A stretch of DNA of 6,672 nt from Bacteroidota bacterium. Lineage in GTDB: Bacteria; Bacteroidota; Bacteroidia; Bacteroidales; VadinHA17. Location of the stretch: the NCBI GenBank assembly GCA_030613125.1, contig JAUWMO010000192.1, positions 1-6,672 on the forward strand. Reading direction: 5' to 3'. Positions 1-5,884 of this stretch are shown here, one piece after another; positions within the stretch are counted from its first letter, which is position 1; each line of letters starts with the position of its first letter. The translations under genes were made by a program, and so were the position numbers. Below the pieces are notes generated by a model. The model was not told the origin of the DNA. It saw nothing but the letters and a program-made list of their open reading frames with translations, and made no database searches.

Positions 1-635
1 ACATGTGGGGTCAGATTCCGGATACTTCATTTATTTCTATTGAAGAAGTTAAAAATATTCCAATAATTATGTTTCACGGTACTGCGGACAGTTCCCGTAG
101 CCCCTATAACAAATCAGTTTTAATAGCAAAAAGGTTTCAACATCTTGATGGTTGCTATCAACTACATAAAAAAACAGGGGCCGGACATGGGGAAGATATG
201 ACTAAATACTATATTTCTGCTAAAGCGAGTTGTTTTATCAAAAGTGTTTTGTGTGAACAGTGTACTTCATTAGAGAAAGAAATAGATAATCACGACCTTA
301 CTTGCGATAATGTATTACCTTTTGACAGAAATCCTAAAGAAAGATCACACATTAAAGTAGATCGATCATTATTTACTCTATACGTCGGCTCTTATACTTT
401 TGTTGACGAAGATGGAAAAAAACAGAAATTAATTTTATCAAATGAAAGTGGTCATTTATATGTTCAGGACTGGAAAAGTGGATTCAAAGCCGAACTATTT
501 CCGGAATCAGAAAAAGATTTTTTCTTAAAAGAAGAAAATGCACAAATAACTTTTAACATAGATAAAAATGAAAAGGTAAATGGATTAACAATTTTTATTG
601 ACGCAAAGGAGATAATTAGTAAACGAATAAAATAA
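1..635 (+). CDS. Alpha/beta hydrolase with C-terminal DUF3471-like domain, 3' part only
   Basis: This is the carboxy-terminal 210 codons of a gene whose frame is open to the left edge. The Met codon at position 3 is probably internal, because the visible part begins inside the hydrolase fold. Residues about 18-85 carry the last strands of an alpha/beta hydrolase. FHGTADSSRSP supplies the likely catalytic Asp (D29) and GAGHGEDM the likely catalytic His (H62). The nucleophile Ser motif would lie upstream and is not seen. Residues about 121-207 form a beta-rich tail (YVGSYTF, GHLYVQDW, ELFPESEKDFF, VNGLTIF). This resembles the DUF3471-type domain often attached to secreted Bacteroidota esterases, peptidases and beta-lactamase-like enzymes. 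A hydrolase acting on an ester or peptide is likely, but the substrate cannot be read from the fragment. The next gene starts 51 bp downstream. Confidence 0.75.
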   Translation, partial: MWGQIPDTSFISIEEVKNIPIIMFHGTADSSRSPYNKSVLIAKRFQHLDGCYQLHKKTGAGHGEDMTKYYISAKASCFIKSVLCEQCTSLEKEIDNHDLTCDNVLPFDRNPKERSHIKVDRSLFTLYVGSYTFVDEDGKKQKLILSNESGHLYVQDWKSGFKAELFPESEKDFFLKEENAQITFNIDKNEKVNGLTIFIDAKEIISKRIK

Positions 636-660
636 TGCAGCCCATCAAGGAAGTATAAGG

Positions 661-673
661 CGTTACCACACAT
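661..673 (+). repeat. 13-mer direct repeat, copy 1
   Basis: CGTTACCACACAT lies between the hydrolase and the lipoprotein gene and ends 13 nt before the lipoprotein ATG. A copy with 12 of 13 bases identical occurs at 2251-2263, ending 15 nt before the next ATG. This first copy has no visible long inverted-repeat partner in the preceding gap, unlike the second. Confidence 0.55.
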
Positions 674-686
674 TAAATACACTGAA

Positions 687-2171
687 ATGAAAAATTGTCT
701 CATTTTTTTTTCCTTACTAATTATTGCAATTGTAAGCTGTCAAAATGACAAGAATATTGCTGTTATTGAAGGGCAGATTTTTGGTAAAAAATTTGATAGC
801 CTTGATTATACTATAGTGACAAATGAAGGGATATATCTTGGTTTCAGAAACACTATACCAGTAGATTCTAACGGTCAATTCAATATAAAGGTGCCCGTTC
901 CAAATGGAATTTCCTTTTTCACTATGCTTATTTCTCGTGAACAAGGCACTTTAGTTATTGAAAGAAGACAAATATATAAGGTTGTTTTTGACTTCAATAA
1001 AAATGAAAATATTTTCACTGTGCATGGCCTGAATGAAGAAGGTCAAAATTATTATAATACACTACCCAATCCAGCCTTCATAAACCTATCAAAACTGATT
1101 AAAGAATTTAAGACTTACACAACAGCTGTTGAAATTGCTGGTAACATTAATGCTCGAAAATCAAAGGAGATGGATAAGTTCAAATTACTATTGGATGAAA
1201 ATGAAATATCTAAATCCTTTTACAATTTTATCGAGGCAGACCGTGATTGTTATTACTCGTCTCTAACAGTCGCTATTGCACGAAGTAGATTTCTCAATTT
1301 GTTTCCGGATGATATAGATTTTTACCCGACTGACTTAAAGGATATATGGAGCTCCACTTACATACAATATCCACCAAATTCAGAAGAATACATGAGCACC
1401 AGGTGGTGGCTTGAATATGTTGAAAACTATCTTTTCTTTGTTGATTGCATGAATGAAGAGTTTTCTGCTGAATCTTATATAAAACTCTTCGAGGAAAATA
1501 AGATCCATACTCATCATCTAAGTATAGCTAAAACTCACTTTTCAGATGATATGTTGAAATTTTACAGTGCTTATTATATATGGAATAATGCATTCCAAAA
1601 AATGAACGAGAAAGAGCTAATAGCACTTTATAATGAATTTGATAACAAGTTCCTAAATAATATTTATTCACCATACATTAACCCATTTATTGAACCAGTT
1701 CGTGAATTTTATAGGAAAATAGAGAATGAGAAAAAGCAGAATATAAAATTTGTCGACGATTACTTGCAAATTAATACCATTAATGAGTGCCTGGATATTT
1801 TCAAAGGTAAACCCGTATTTATTGATGTATGGGCGACATGGTGCAGTCCGTGTTTGGTAGAGTTCCGGGAAAAAGACAAATTTCAGGATTTATTAAAAGA
1901 AAATGGTTATGAACTACTATATATATCGATAGATAAAGATGGAGATGACGATAAATGGAAAACCTTAATAGATGAGTACAATTTATCTTATGGATTTCAC
2001 ATAAGGGCTAGTAAAAACTTATTTAATGATTTAATACAATTATTTGGTAATGGAAGCTCAGTTACAATTCCATGGTATATGATAATAAACAGCAATGGGA
2101 ATATTACAGTAAAACATGCGGCTAAACCATCTAATATAGAGGAATTAAGGGTACAATTAAGTAACAATTAA
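687..2171 (+). CDS. TlpA-like thioredoxin-fold lipoprotein, probably with N-terminal DUF4369 domain
   Basis: This is a complete protein of 494 residues. Residues 1-18 are a lipoprotein signal peptide with a hydrophobic core and lipobox IVSC, so Cys18 should be lipidated and the protein anchored in an envelope membrane. Residues about 24-125 look like the beta-rich DUF4369 domain common at the N-terminus of Bacteroidota TlpA lipoproteins. The middle (about 130-355) is predicted helical and rich in aromatic residues, with no recognised motif. Residues about 360-494 are a thioredoxin fold. It contains the redox motif WCSPC (Cys386 and Cys389) and a cis-proline motif TIPW (Pro462). Both active-site cysteines are intact, so it should be a thiol-disulfide oxidoreductase, probably a reductant of periplasmic proteins. 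The partner is unknown. There is no Shine-Dalgarno sequence, which is normal in this phylum. The start is fixed by the signal peptide. Confidence 0.88.
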   Translation: MKNCLIFFSLLIIAIVSCQNDKNIAVIEGQIFGKKFDSLDYTIVTNEGIYLGFRNTIPVDSNGQFNIKVPVPNGISFFTMLISREQGTLVIERRQIYKVVFDFNKNENIFTVHGLNEEGQNYYNTLPNPAFINLSKLIKEFKTYTTAVEIAGNINARKSKEMDKFKLLLDENEISKSFYNFIEADRDCYYSSLTVAIARSRFLNLFPDDIDFYPTDLKDIWSSTYIQYPPNSEEYMSTRWWLEYVENYLFFVDCMNEEFSAESYIKLFEENKIHTHHLSIAKTHFSDDMLKFYSAYYIWNNAFQKMNEKELIALYNEFDNKFLNNIYSPYINPFIEPVREFYRKIENEKKQNIKFVDDYLQINTINECLDIFKGKPVFIDVWATWCSPCLVEFREKDKFQDLLKENGYELLYISIDKDGDDDKWKTLIDEYNLSYGFHIRASKNLFNDLIQLFGNGSSVTIPWYMIINSNGNITVKHAAKPSNIEELRVQLSNN

Positions 2172-2255
2172 CGTGTTCCAACACAGCATAAAAGATTCGC
2201 TAACACTCACCCAAATTTTTACTTCGCAAAAACTTCTTTTATGCTGGAACCGTTA
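2169..2255. repeat. Long imperfect inverted repeat, attC-like in layout
   Basis: Three paired blocks are visible. TAACG (2169-2173) pairs with CGTTA (2251-2255), GTTCC (2175-2179) with GGAAC (2246-2250), and AGCATAAAAGA (2185-2195) with TCTTTTATGCT (2235-2245). That makes 21 base pairs. The left arm alone carries one unpaired T (2174) and five unpaired bases (2180-2184). The loop is 39 nt. The repeat begins on the TAA stop of the lipoprotein gene. Ends in TAAC and GTTA, one-sided unpaired bases and overlap with a stop codon recall integron cassette attC sites, but the right end (GTTACCA) does not fit the GTTRRRY core consensus. No T-run follows, so a simple rho-independent terminator is unlikely. 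The inverted repeat is certain; its role is not. Confidence 0.7.
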
Positions 2256-2263
2256 CCAAACAT
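2251..2263 (+). repeat. 13-mer direct repeat, copy 2
   Basis: CGTTACCAAACAT differs from copy 1 (661-673) at one base. Its first five bases are the outer right arm of the long inverted repeat, and it ends 15 nt before the ATG of the short ORF at 2279. Both copies therefore sit at the same short distance before a start codon. Confidence 0.55.
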
Positions 2264-2278
2264 ATAGAAGAGAAAAAC

Positions 2279-2371
2279 ATGAAGTCTATTAAAAGTTTTA
2301 TTATACTTATTCAAATATCACTAATTTATGTTGCACGGTTTGATGAAGGGGGTGCTGATAGTTTTGAATAA
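2279..2371 (+). pseudogene. Short ORF, possible truncated signal-peptide gene remnant
   Basis: The 30-codon ORF starts MKSIKSFIILIQISLIYVA, two lysines followed by a long hydrophobic stretch, as in an export signal. It then changes to a short acidic tail (RFDEGGADSFE) and stops. It begins 15 nt after the 13-mer repeat, much as the lipoprotein gene does after copy 1. The simplest reading is the 5' end of an exported-protein gene whose body was lost by deletion or recombination. A genuine small membrane peptide is possible. It could also be a chance ORF in AT-rich DNA. Confidence 0.3.
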
Positions 2372-2381
2372 TTGCTATCTT

Positions 2382-2416
2382 TCTGAAAGTAATTGTTTCA
2401 GAGCTATCAGGCTCTG
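2382..2416 (+). other. Two overlapping, mutually exclusive small hairpins
   Basis: TCTGAAA (2382-2388) can pair with TTTCAGA (2396-2402), and CAGAGC (2399-2404) can pair with GCTCTG (2411-2416). The two stems share bases 2399-2402, so only one can form at a time. In addition CTGATAG (2355-2361) is complementary to CTATCAG (2404-2410). No U-run follows either stem. The structures lie upstream of the predicted ATPase promoter. They may be part of the decayed segment, not a working leader. Confidence 0.25.
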
Positions 2417-2472
2417 CTCTACTAGGTAATAAGCCCAAATAAGCGAATTCTAACATTTTTTTTTATAATGAT

Positions 2473-2490
2473 AAATTGATGAAACAATTT
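2473..2490. promoter_or_regulatory. Small inverted repeat in promoter, candidate operator
   Basis: AAATTG (2473-2478) and CAATTT (2485-2490) form perfect 6-bp arms around a 6-nt spacer. They lie directly upstream of the predicted -7 box and cover the candidate -33 TTG. A regulator binding here would block the promoter. In AT-rich DNA such a short palindrome can arise by chance. Confidence 0.25.
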
Positions 2491-2501
2491 TCTTATTTTT
2501 G
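2476..2501 (+). promoter_or_regulatory. Predicted Bacteroidota-type promoter of the ATPase operon
   Basis: TATTTTTG at 2494-2501 matches the Bacteroidota -7 consensus TAnnTTTG exactly, and a TTG lies at 2476-2478 as a possible -33 element. The 15-nt spacing is shorter than usual, so the -33 part is weak. Transcription would begin near 2508, about 30 nt before the ATG at 2538. This is the only good match in the gap before the operon. Confidence 0.45.
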
Positions 2502-2537
2502 AGCCAAATTGATAAAAAAGATATTAAAAAAAATATC

Positions 2538-3149
2538 ATGACAAAAAAAATTCTTGAACTAACGGAAAAAATATACAACGAAGGAGTTGAAAAAGCAAAA
2601 AAGGAAGCGGAACAGATTATTGCAAAAGCAAAAAAGGAAGCCGACAGCATCATTAATGCAGCAAAAAATAAAGAAAAAGACAGTATTGAACAAACAGAAA
2701 AGCAAGCTGTTGAAATTATGAAAAATGCAGATTCGGAAATACGGTTGGCTGCACGGCAGTTTATCAGTAACTTAAAACAACAAATTACCGGGCTTATTAC
2801 AACTGCACAGGTCGAAGTTCCCGTAAAAGATGCTTTTAACGACGAGAAATTTGTAAAAAATATCATCCTTGCAGTTATTAAGAACTGGAACCCACAGAAG
2901 CCGGAAGAATTAAATATCAGCTTGCTGCTTCCGCAAAAAGAAGAAAAAAAGCTTACAGATTTTTTTAATAATAAGGCTAAAGAACTCTTAGATTCTGGTC
3001 TTGAGATTAACTTTGAACCGAATATTAAAAGCGGTTTCAAGATCGGGCCAAAAGACGGTAGTTATTACATAAGTTTCACTGATAAAGATTTTGAAAATTA
3101 TTTTAAAAATTATCTCAAAGACAGGACAAGGAAAATGATTTTTGATTGA
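2538..3149 (+). CDS. atpE: V/A-type ATPase subunit E (peripheral stalk)
   Basis: Subunit E forms the peripheral stalk that holds the A3B3 head against the membrane part of the rotary ATPase. The protein has 203 residues, about the usual family size. It opens with ILELTEKIYNEGVEKA, typical of the Bacteroidota family. Residues about 10-90 are a charged coiled coil with near-perfect 11-residue repeats (18-28, 29-39, then weaker to about 72). Residues about 95-203 form the globular head-binding domain. An in-frame TTG at 2499 would add 13 residues. It was rejected because it overlaps the predicted -7 box and because relatives begin near MTKKILELTE. No Shine-Dalgarno sequence is present. It is the first gene of the operon, 39 bp before the DUF2764 gene. 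No subunit G gene, its usual partner in other V/A-ATPases, lies between E and B. Confidence 0.9.
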   Translation: MTKKILELTEKIYNEGVEKAKKEAEQIIAKAKKEADSIINAAKNKEKDSIEQTEKQAVEIMKNADSEIRLAARQFISNLKQQITGLITTAQVEVPVKDAFNDEKFVKNIILAVIKNWNPQKPEELNISLLLPQKEEKKLTDFFNNKAKELLDSGLEINFEPNIKSGFKIGPKDGSYYISFTDKDFENYFKNYLKDRTRKMIFD

Positions 3150-3188
3150 TGATTGACGAATAGCTGAAGTTATACCAAACTTATCTAT

Positions 3189-4070
3189 ATGGATTTAACA
3201 ATGTTTAAAAGAAACTATTACTGTTTGGTTGCGGGACTTCCTGATATAATAATTGACGGAAACAAACCGGGGGAGACAAGCCATGAGTTTAAAAATGAAC
3301 TTGCTGAGCAACTGCATACATCCGATTACAAATTGGCTGAATTACTTTATCTGCATTACGATAATATGAATTTGTTAAATCTGCTTTTAAAACAAGATAA
3401 CAGGTTTATTACTCTTGGGAATTACACAGAAGAGTATTTGGAGGAACAAATTAAGGAGCCAACTAATATTGTTGATTATATGAAACAACTAATCTTCAAT
3501 TTTAAGGCTGAAACTTCCGGAAATTCAAATTTGAGCAGTGAAAACGAATTGCAAAGCCTGTACTACGAGTGTGTTTTGCAAGTGAAAAATGATTTCTTAG
3601 AGCAATGGTTCATGTTCGACAGGGATATGAAAAATATTTTAACCGCTGTAAATTGTCGTAAATATGGTTATGATACCGAAAAACAACTTATCCCTGTTAA
3701 GCACGAAAACGAAGTATATGAGACTCTTATCAAGAGTAGCCCCAAAGCGGATTTATTTGCAGATGAAGTTCCTTATGCAGATAAAATATTGCAGATCGCA
3801 GAATCCGAAATGGATATATCAGAGAAAGAAAAAGCCCTCGACAATATAAAGTGGGAATTCCTTGACGAGCATACGTTTTTTAATTATTTCACCATTGAAA
3901 AAATATTAAGCTTTGTAATTAAATTAAAAATAGTTGAACGTTGGATTGAACTTGATAATGAAACAGGGAAAGCGCTTTTTACCAGATTGATAAATGATAT
4001 AAAAATGAGCTATAATTTCCCTGAGGAATTTAGCGTAAAAACAAAAATCAAAATTCAAAATAATTTTTAA
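3189..4070 (+). CDS. DUF2764 family protein of the V/A-type ATPase operon
   Basis: This protein of 293 residues has no signal peptide or membrane segment and looks mostly helical, so it is probably cytoplasmic. The N-terminal YYCLVAGLPDI is the signature of DUF2764, found in V-ATPase operons of Bacteroidota, chlamydiae and spirochaetes between E and A, as here. Its function is not established to my knowledge. Residues 144-161 (FDRDMKNI, then LTAVNCRKYGY) recall the D-x-x-N-(I/L)...R/K-x-x-G-(L/Y) helix of the C/d (AC39) adaptor, which joins the rotor shaft to the membrane ring. That, and the absence of a C gene nearby, suggests a C-like role, but this is inference. Met5 (3201) is an equally plausible start because relatives usually begin only a few residues before YYYLVAGLPD. 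It ends 32 bp before subunit A. Confidence 0.82.
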   Translation: MDLTMFKRNYYCLVAGLPDIIIDGNKPGETSHEFKNELAEQLHTSDYKLAELLYLHYDNMNLLNLLLKQDNRFITLGNYTEEYLEEQIKEPTNIVDYMKQLIFNFKAETSGNSNLSSENELQSLYYECVLQVKNDFLEQWFMFDRDMKNILTAVNCRKYGYDTEKQLIPVKHENEVYETLIKSSPKADLFADEVPYADKILQIAESEMDISEKEKALDNIKWEFLDEHTFFNYFTIEKILSFVIKLKIVERWIELDNETGKALFTRLINDIKMSYNFPEEFSVKTKIKIQNNF

Positions 4071-4102
4071 ACAATCTCTAATATTCCAATACATTAAAAT
4101 AT

Positions 4103-5875
4103 ATGAGTACAAAAGGTAAAGTTGAAGGTATTATAGCAAACCTCGTAATTGTTGAGGTTGACGGACCGGTTTCTCAAAACGAGATTTGTTATATCAAAAT
4201 GAGTGGTGTAAAACTAATGGCTGAAATTATTAAAATTGGCGGAAAAAATGTTTATGTCCAGGTATTTGAAAGCACAAGGGGTTTGAAACCAGGCACAGAG
4301 GTGGAATTTACCAGTCACATGCTGGAAGCAACACTCGGCCCGGGTATACTATCGAAAAATTTCGATGGACTGCAACACGACCTTGATAAAATGGAAGGCA
4401 TTTTCCTGAAAAAAGGTGATTATACACCTGCCCTGGAAGATGATAAACTTTGGGAATTTAAACCCATCGCAAAAAAAGGTGATACTGTTGTTCCGGGTTC
4501 ATGGCTTGGCGAAGTTAAAGAAAACTGGATACCTCATAAAATTATGGTACCATTTAAATTTGAAGGAACTTTCACAATTAAGAACATTGCTGAACAGGGC
4601 GAATATAAAATTAACGATACTATTGCTGTTTTAATTGATACAGATAATAATGAAGTACCTGTCAGTATGGTTCAGAAATGGCCCGTGAAAATTCCAATAA
4701 AAGCATACAAAGAAAAACCACGTCCGTTTATCCTCATGGAAACAGGTATCAGGGTAATTGACAGCCTGAATCCCATTGTAGAAGGAGGGACAGGTTTTAT
4801 ACCAGGACCGTTCGGAACAGGTAAAACCGTATTGCAACACGCACTTTCAAAACAAGCAGATGCCGATATGATCATTGTTGCTGCCTGTGGGGAACGTGCC
4901 AACGAAGTAGTAGAGATTTTTGCCGAATTTCCTAAGTTGGATGACCCGCGAACGGGCAGAAAATTAATTGAACGAACAACTATAATTGCGAATACGTCGA
5001 ACATGCCGGTTGCCGCCCGTGAAGCATCTGTTTATACAGCAATGACAATTGCCGAGTATTATCGCTCAATGGGCTTAAAAATTTTATTACTTGCCGATTC
5101 AACATCACGCTGGGCGCAGGCATTACGCGAAATGTCGAACAGAATGGAAGAGCTGCCCGGGCCTGATGCGTTCCCGATGGACCTGCCGGCAATTATATCA
5201 AATTTCTATGCTCGTGCGGGTTTCGTTTATCTCAATAATGGAAAAACCGGTTCCGTAACATTTATCGGCACTGTTTCACCGGCAGGAGGTAACCTGAAAG
5301 AACCTGTATCTGAGTCAACCAAAAAGGCGGCACGATGTTTTTACGCCCTTTCACAGGATCGTGCCGACAGCAAAAGATACCCGGCTATTGATGCTGTTGA
5401 CAGTTATTCGAAATATATTGAATATCCTGAATTACAGGAATTTATCAAAAAAAATATTTCACCCGATTGGGTTGATAATATAATGCTGGCAAAAAATATC
5501 CTTATCAGAGGACGTGAAGCTTATGAGCAGATAAATATATTGGGAGATGATGGAGTGCCAATTGATTATCATCAGATATTCTGGAAATCAGAGGTTATTG
5601 ATTTCATTATACTTCAACAAGATGCTTTTGACAAAATTGATGCCTCAACACCCATCAAACGGCAGCAATACATGATGAATAAAGTGCTTGATGTTTATAA
5701 AGAAAATTTAAAATTTGAAACATTTGAAGAAGTAACGCCATACTTTAAAAGAATTATAAATGTTTTCAGACAAATGAACTACTCTGAATTTAAATCGGAG
5801 AAGTTCAATAAATTTGAGAAAGAATTACAGGAAATTATTAATGAAAGAATTATGATTGATGAATTAAAATCATAA
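4103..5875 (+). CDS. atpA: V/A-type ATPase catalytic subunit A
   Basis: Subunit A carries the catalytic sites of the V1/A1 head, hydrolysing or making ATP as the rotor turns. The 590 residues match the usual family size, and no intein is present. The N-terminal beta-barrel (about 1-75) starts GKVEGIIANLVIVEVDG. It is followed by the A-specific bulge region (about 110-195). The P-loop is GPFGTGKT (235-242, with Lys241 and Thr242). The catalytic Glu is Glu264 in GERANE. The Walker B strand is LLLAD (Asp332), followed by STSRWAQALREMSNRMEELPGP. The C-terminal part (about 440-590) is the helical domain. GERANE and the stretch TVSPAGGNLKEPVSEST are typical of Bacteroidota, chlamydial and spirochaete enzymes. 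The gene lies 9 bp before subunit B. Ion specificity cannot be judged without the membrane subunits. Confidence 0.97.
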   Translation: MSTKGKVEGIIANLVIVEVDGPVSQNEICYIKMSGVKLMAEIIKIGGKNVYVQVFESTRGLKPGTEVEFTSHMLEATLGPGILSKNFDGLQHDLDKMEGIFLKKGDYTPALEDDKLWEFKPIAKKGDTVVPGSWLGEVKENWIPHKIMVPFKFEGTFTIKNIAEQGEYKINDTIAVLIDTDNNEVPVSMVQKWPVKIPIKAYKEKPRPFILMETGIRVIDSLNPIVEGGTGFIPGPFGTGKTVLQHALSKQADADMIIVAACGERANEVVEIFAEFPKLDDPRTGRKLIERTTIIANTSNMPVAAREASVYTAMTIAEYYRSMGLKILLLADSTSRWAQALREMSNRMEELPGPDAFPMDLPAIISNFYARAGFVYLNNGKTGSVTFIGTVSPAGGNLKEPVSESTKKAARCFYALSQDRADSKRYPAIDAVDSYSKYIEYPELQEFIKKNISPDWVDNIMLAKNILIRGREAYEQINILGDDGVPIDYHQIFWKSEVIDFIILQQDAFDKIDASTPIKRQQYMMNKVLDVYKENLKFETFEEVTPYFKRIINVFRQMNYSEFKSEKFNKFEKELQEIINERIMIDELKS

Positions 5876-5884
5876 ATCAAAAAG

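Larger units (their letters stand above)
2172..2537. other. Intergenic region between accessory genes and ATPase operon
   Basis: These 366 bp hold no substantial gene. From left to right they contain most of the attC-like inverted repeat, the second copy of the 13-mer, a 30-codon ORF beginning with a signal-peptide-like stretch, two mutually exclusive small hairpins (2382-2416), a run of nine T and the promoter region of the ATPase operon. No tRNA or CRISPR pattern was seen. Confidence 0.6.

Noticed and set aside
395..402. TACTTTTG match to the TAnnTTTG promoter box
   Set aside because: It lies inside the coding sequence of the hydrolase tail, nearly 300 bp from the next start, with no TTG at a convincing distance. 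Chance matches are expected in AT-rich DNA.
2169..2255. Rho-independent terminator after the lipoprotein gene
   Set aside because: The arms are AT-rich, the loop is 39 nt, and the right arm is followed by CGTTACC instead of a T-run.
2499..2537. TTG-initiated extension of subunit E by 13 residues
   Set aside because: It overlaps the predicted -7 promoter box, and relatives begin near the ATG at 2538.
2450..3040. Minus-strand open frame of 196 codons opposite subunit E
   Set aside because: Its Ser/Phe-rich composition is the expected mirror of a Lys/Glu-rich coiled-coil gene. It covers a conserved family member on the plus strand and has no recognisable motif.
4805..4828. Variant P-loop GPFGTGKT in subunit A as a sign of altered catalysis
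   Set aside because: The position before GKT tolerates small residues across rotary ATPases, and Lys241, Thr242 and Glu264 are all intact, so a normal catalytic subunit is expected.
4672..5004. Minus-strand open frame of 110 codons inside subunit A
   Set aside because: It is a shadow of the highly conserved P-loop region of subunit A and shows no domain of its own.
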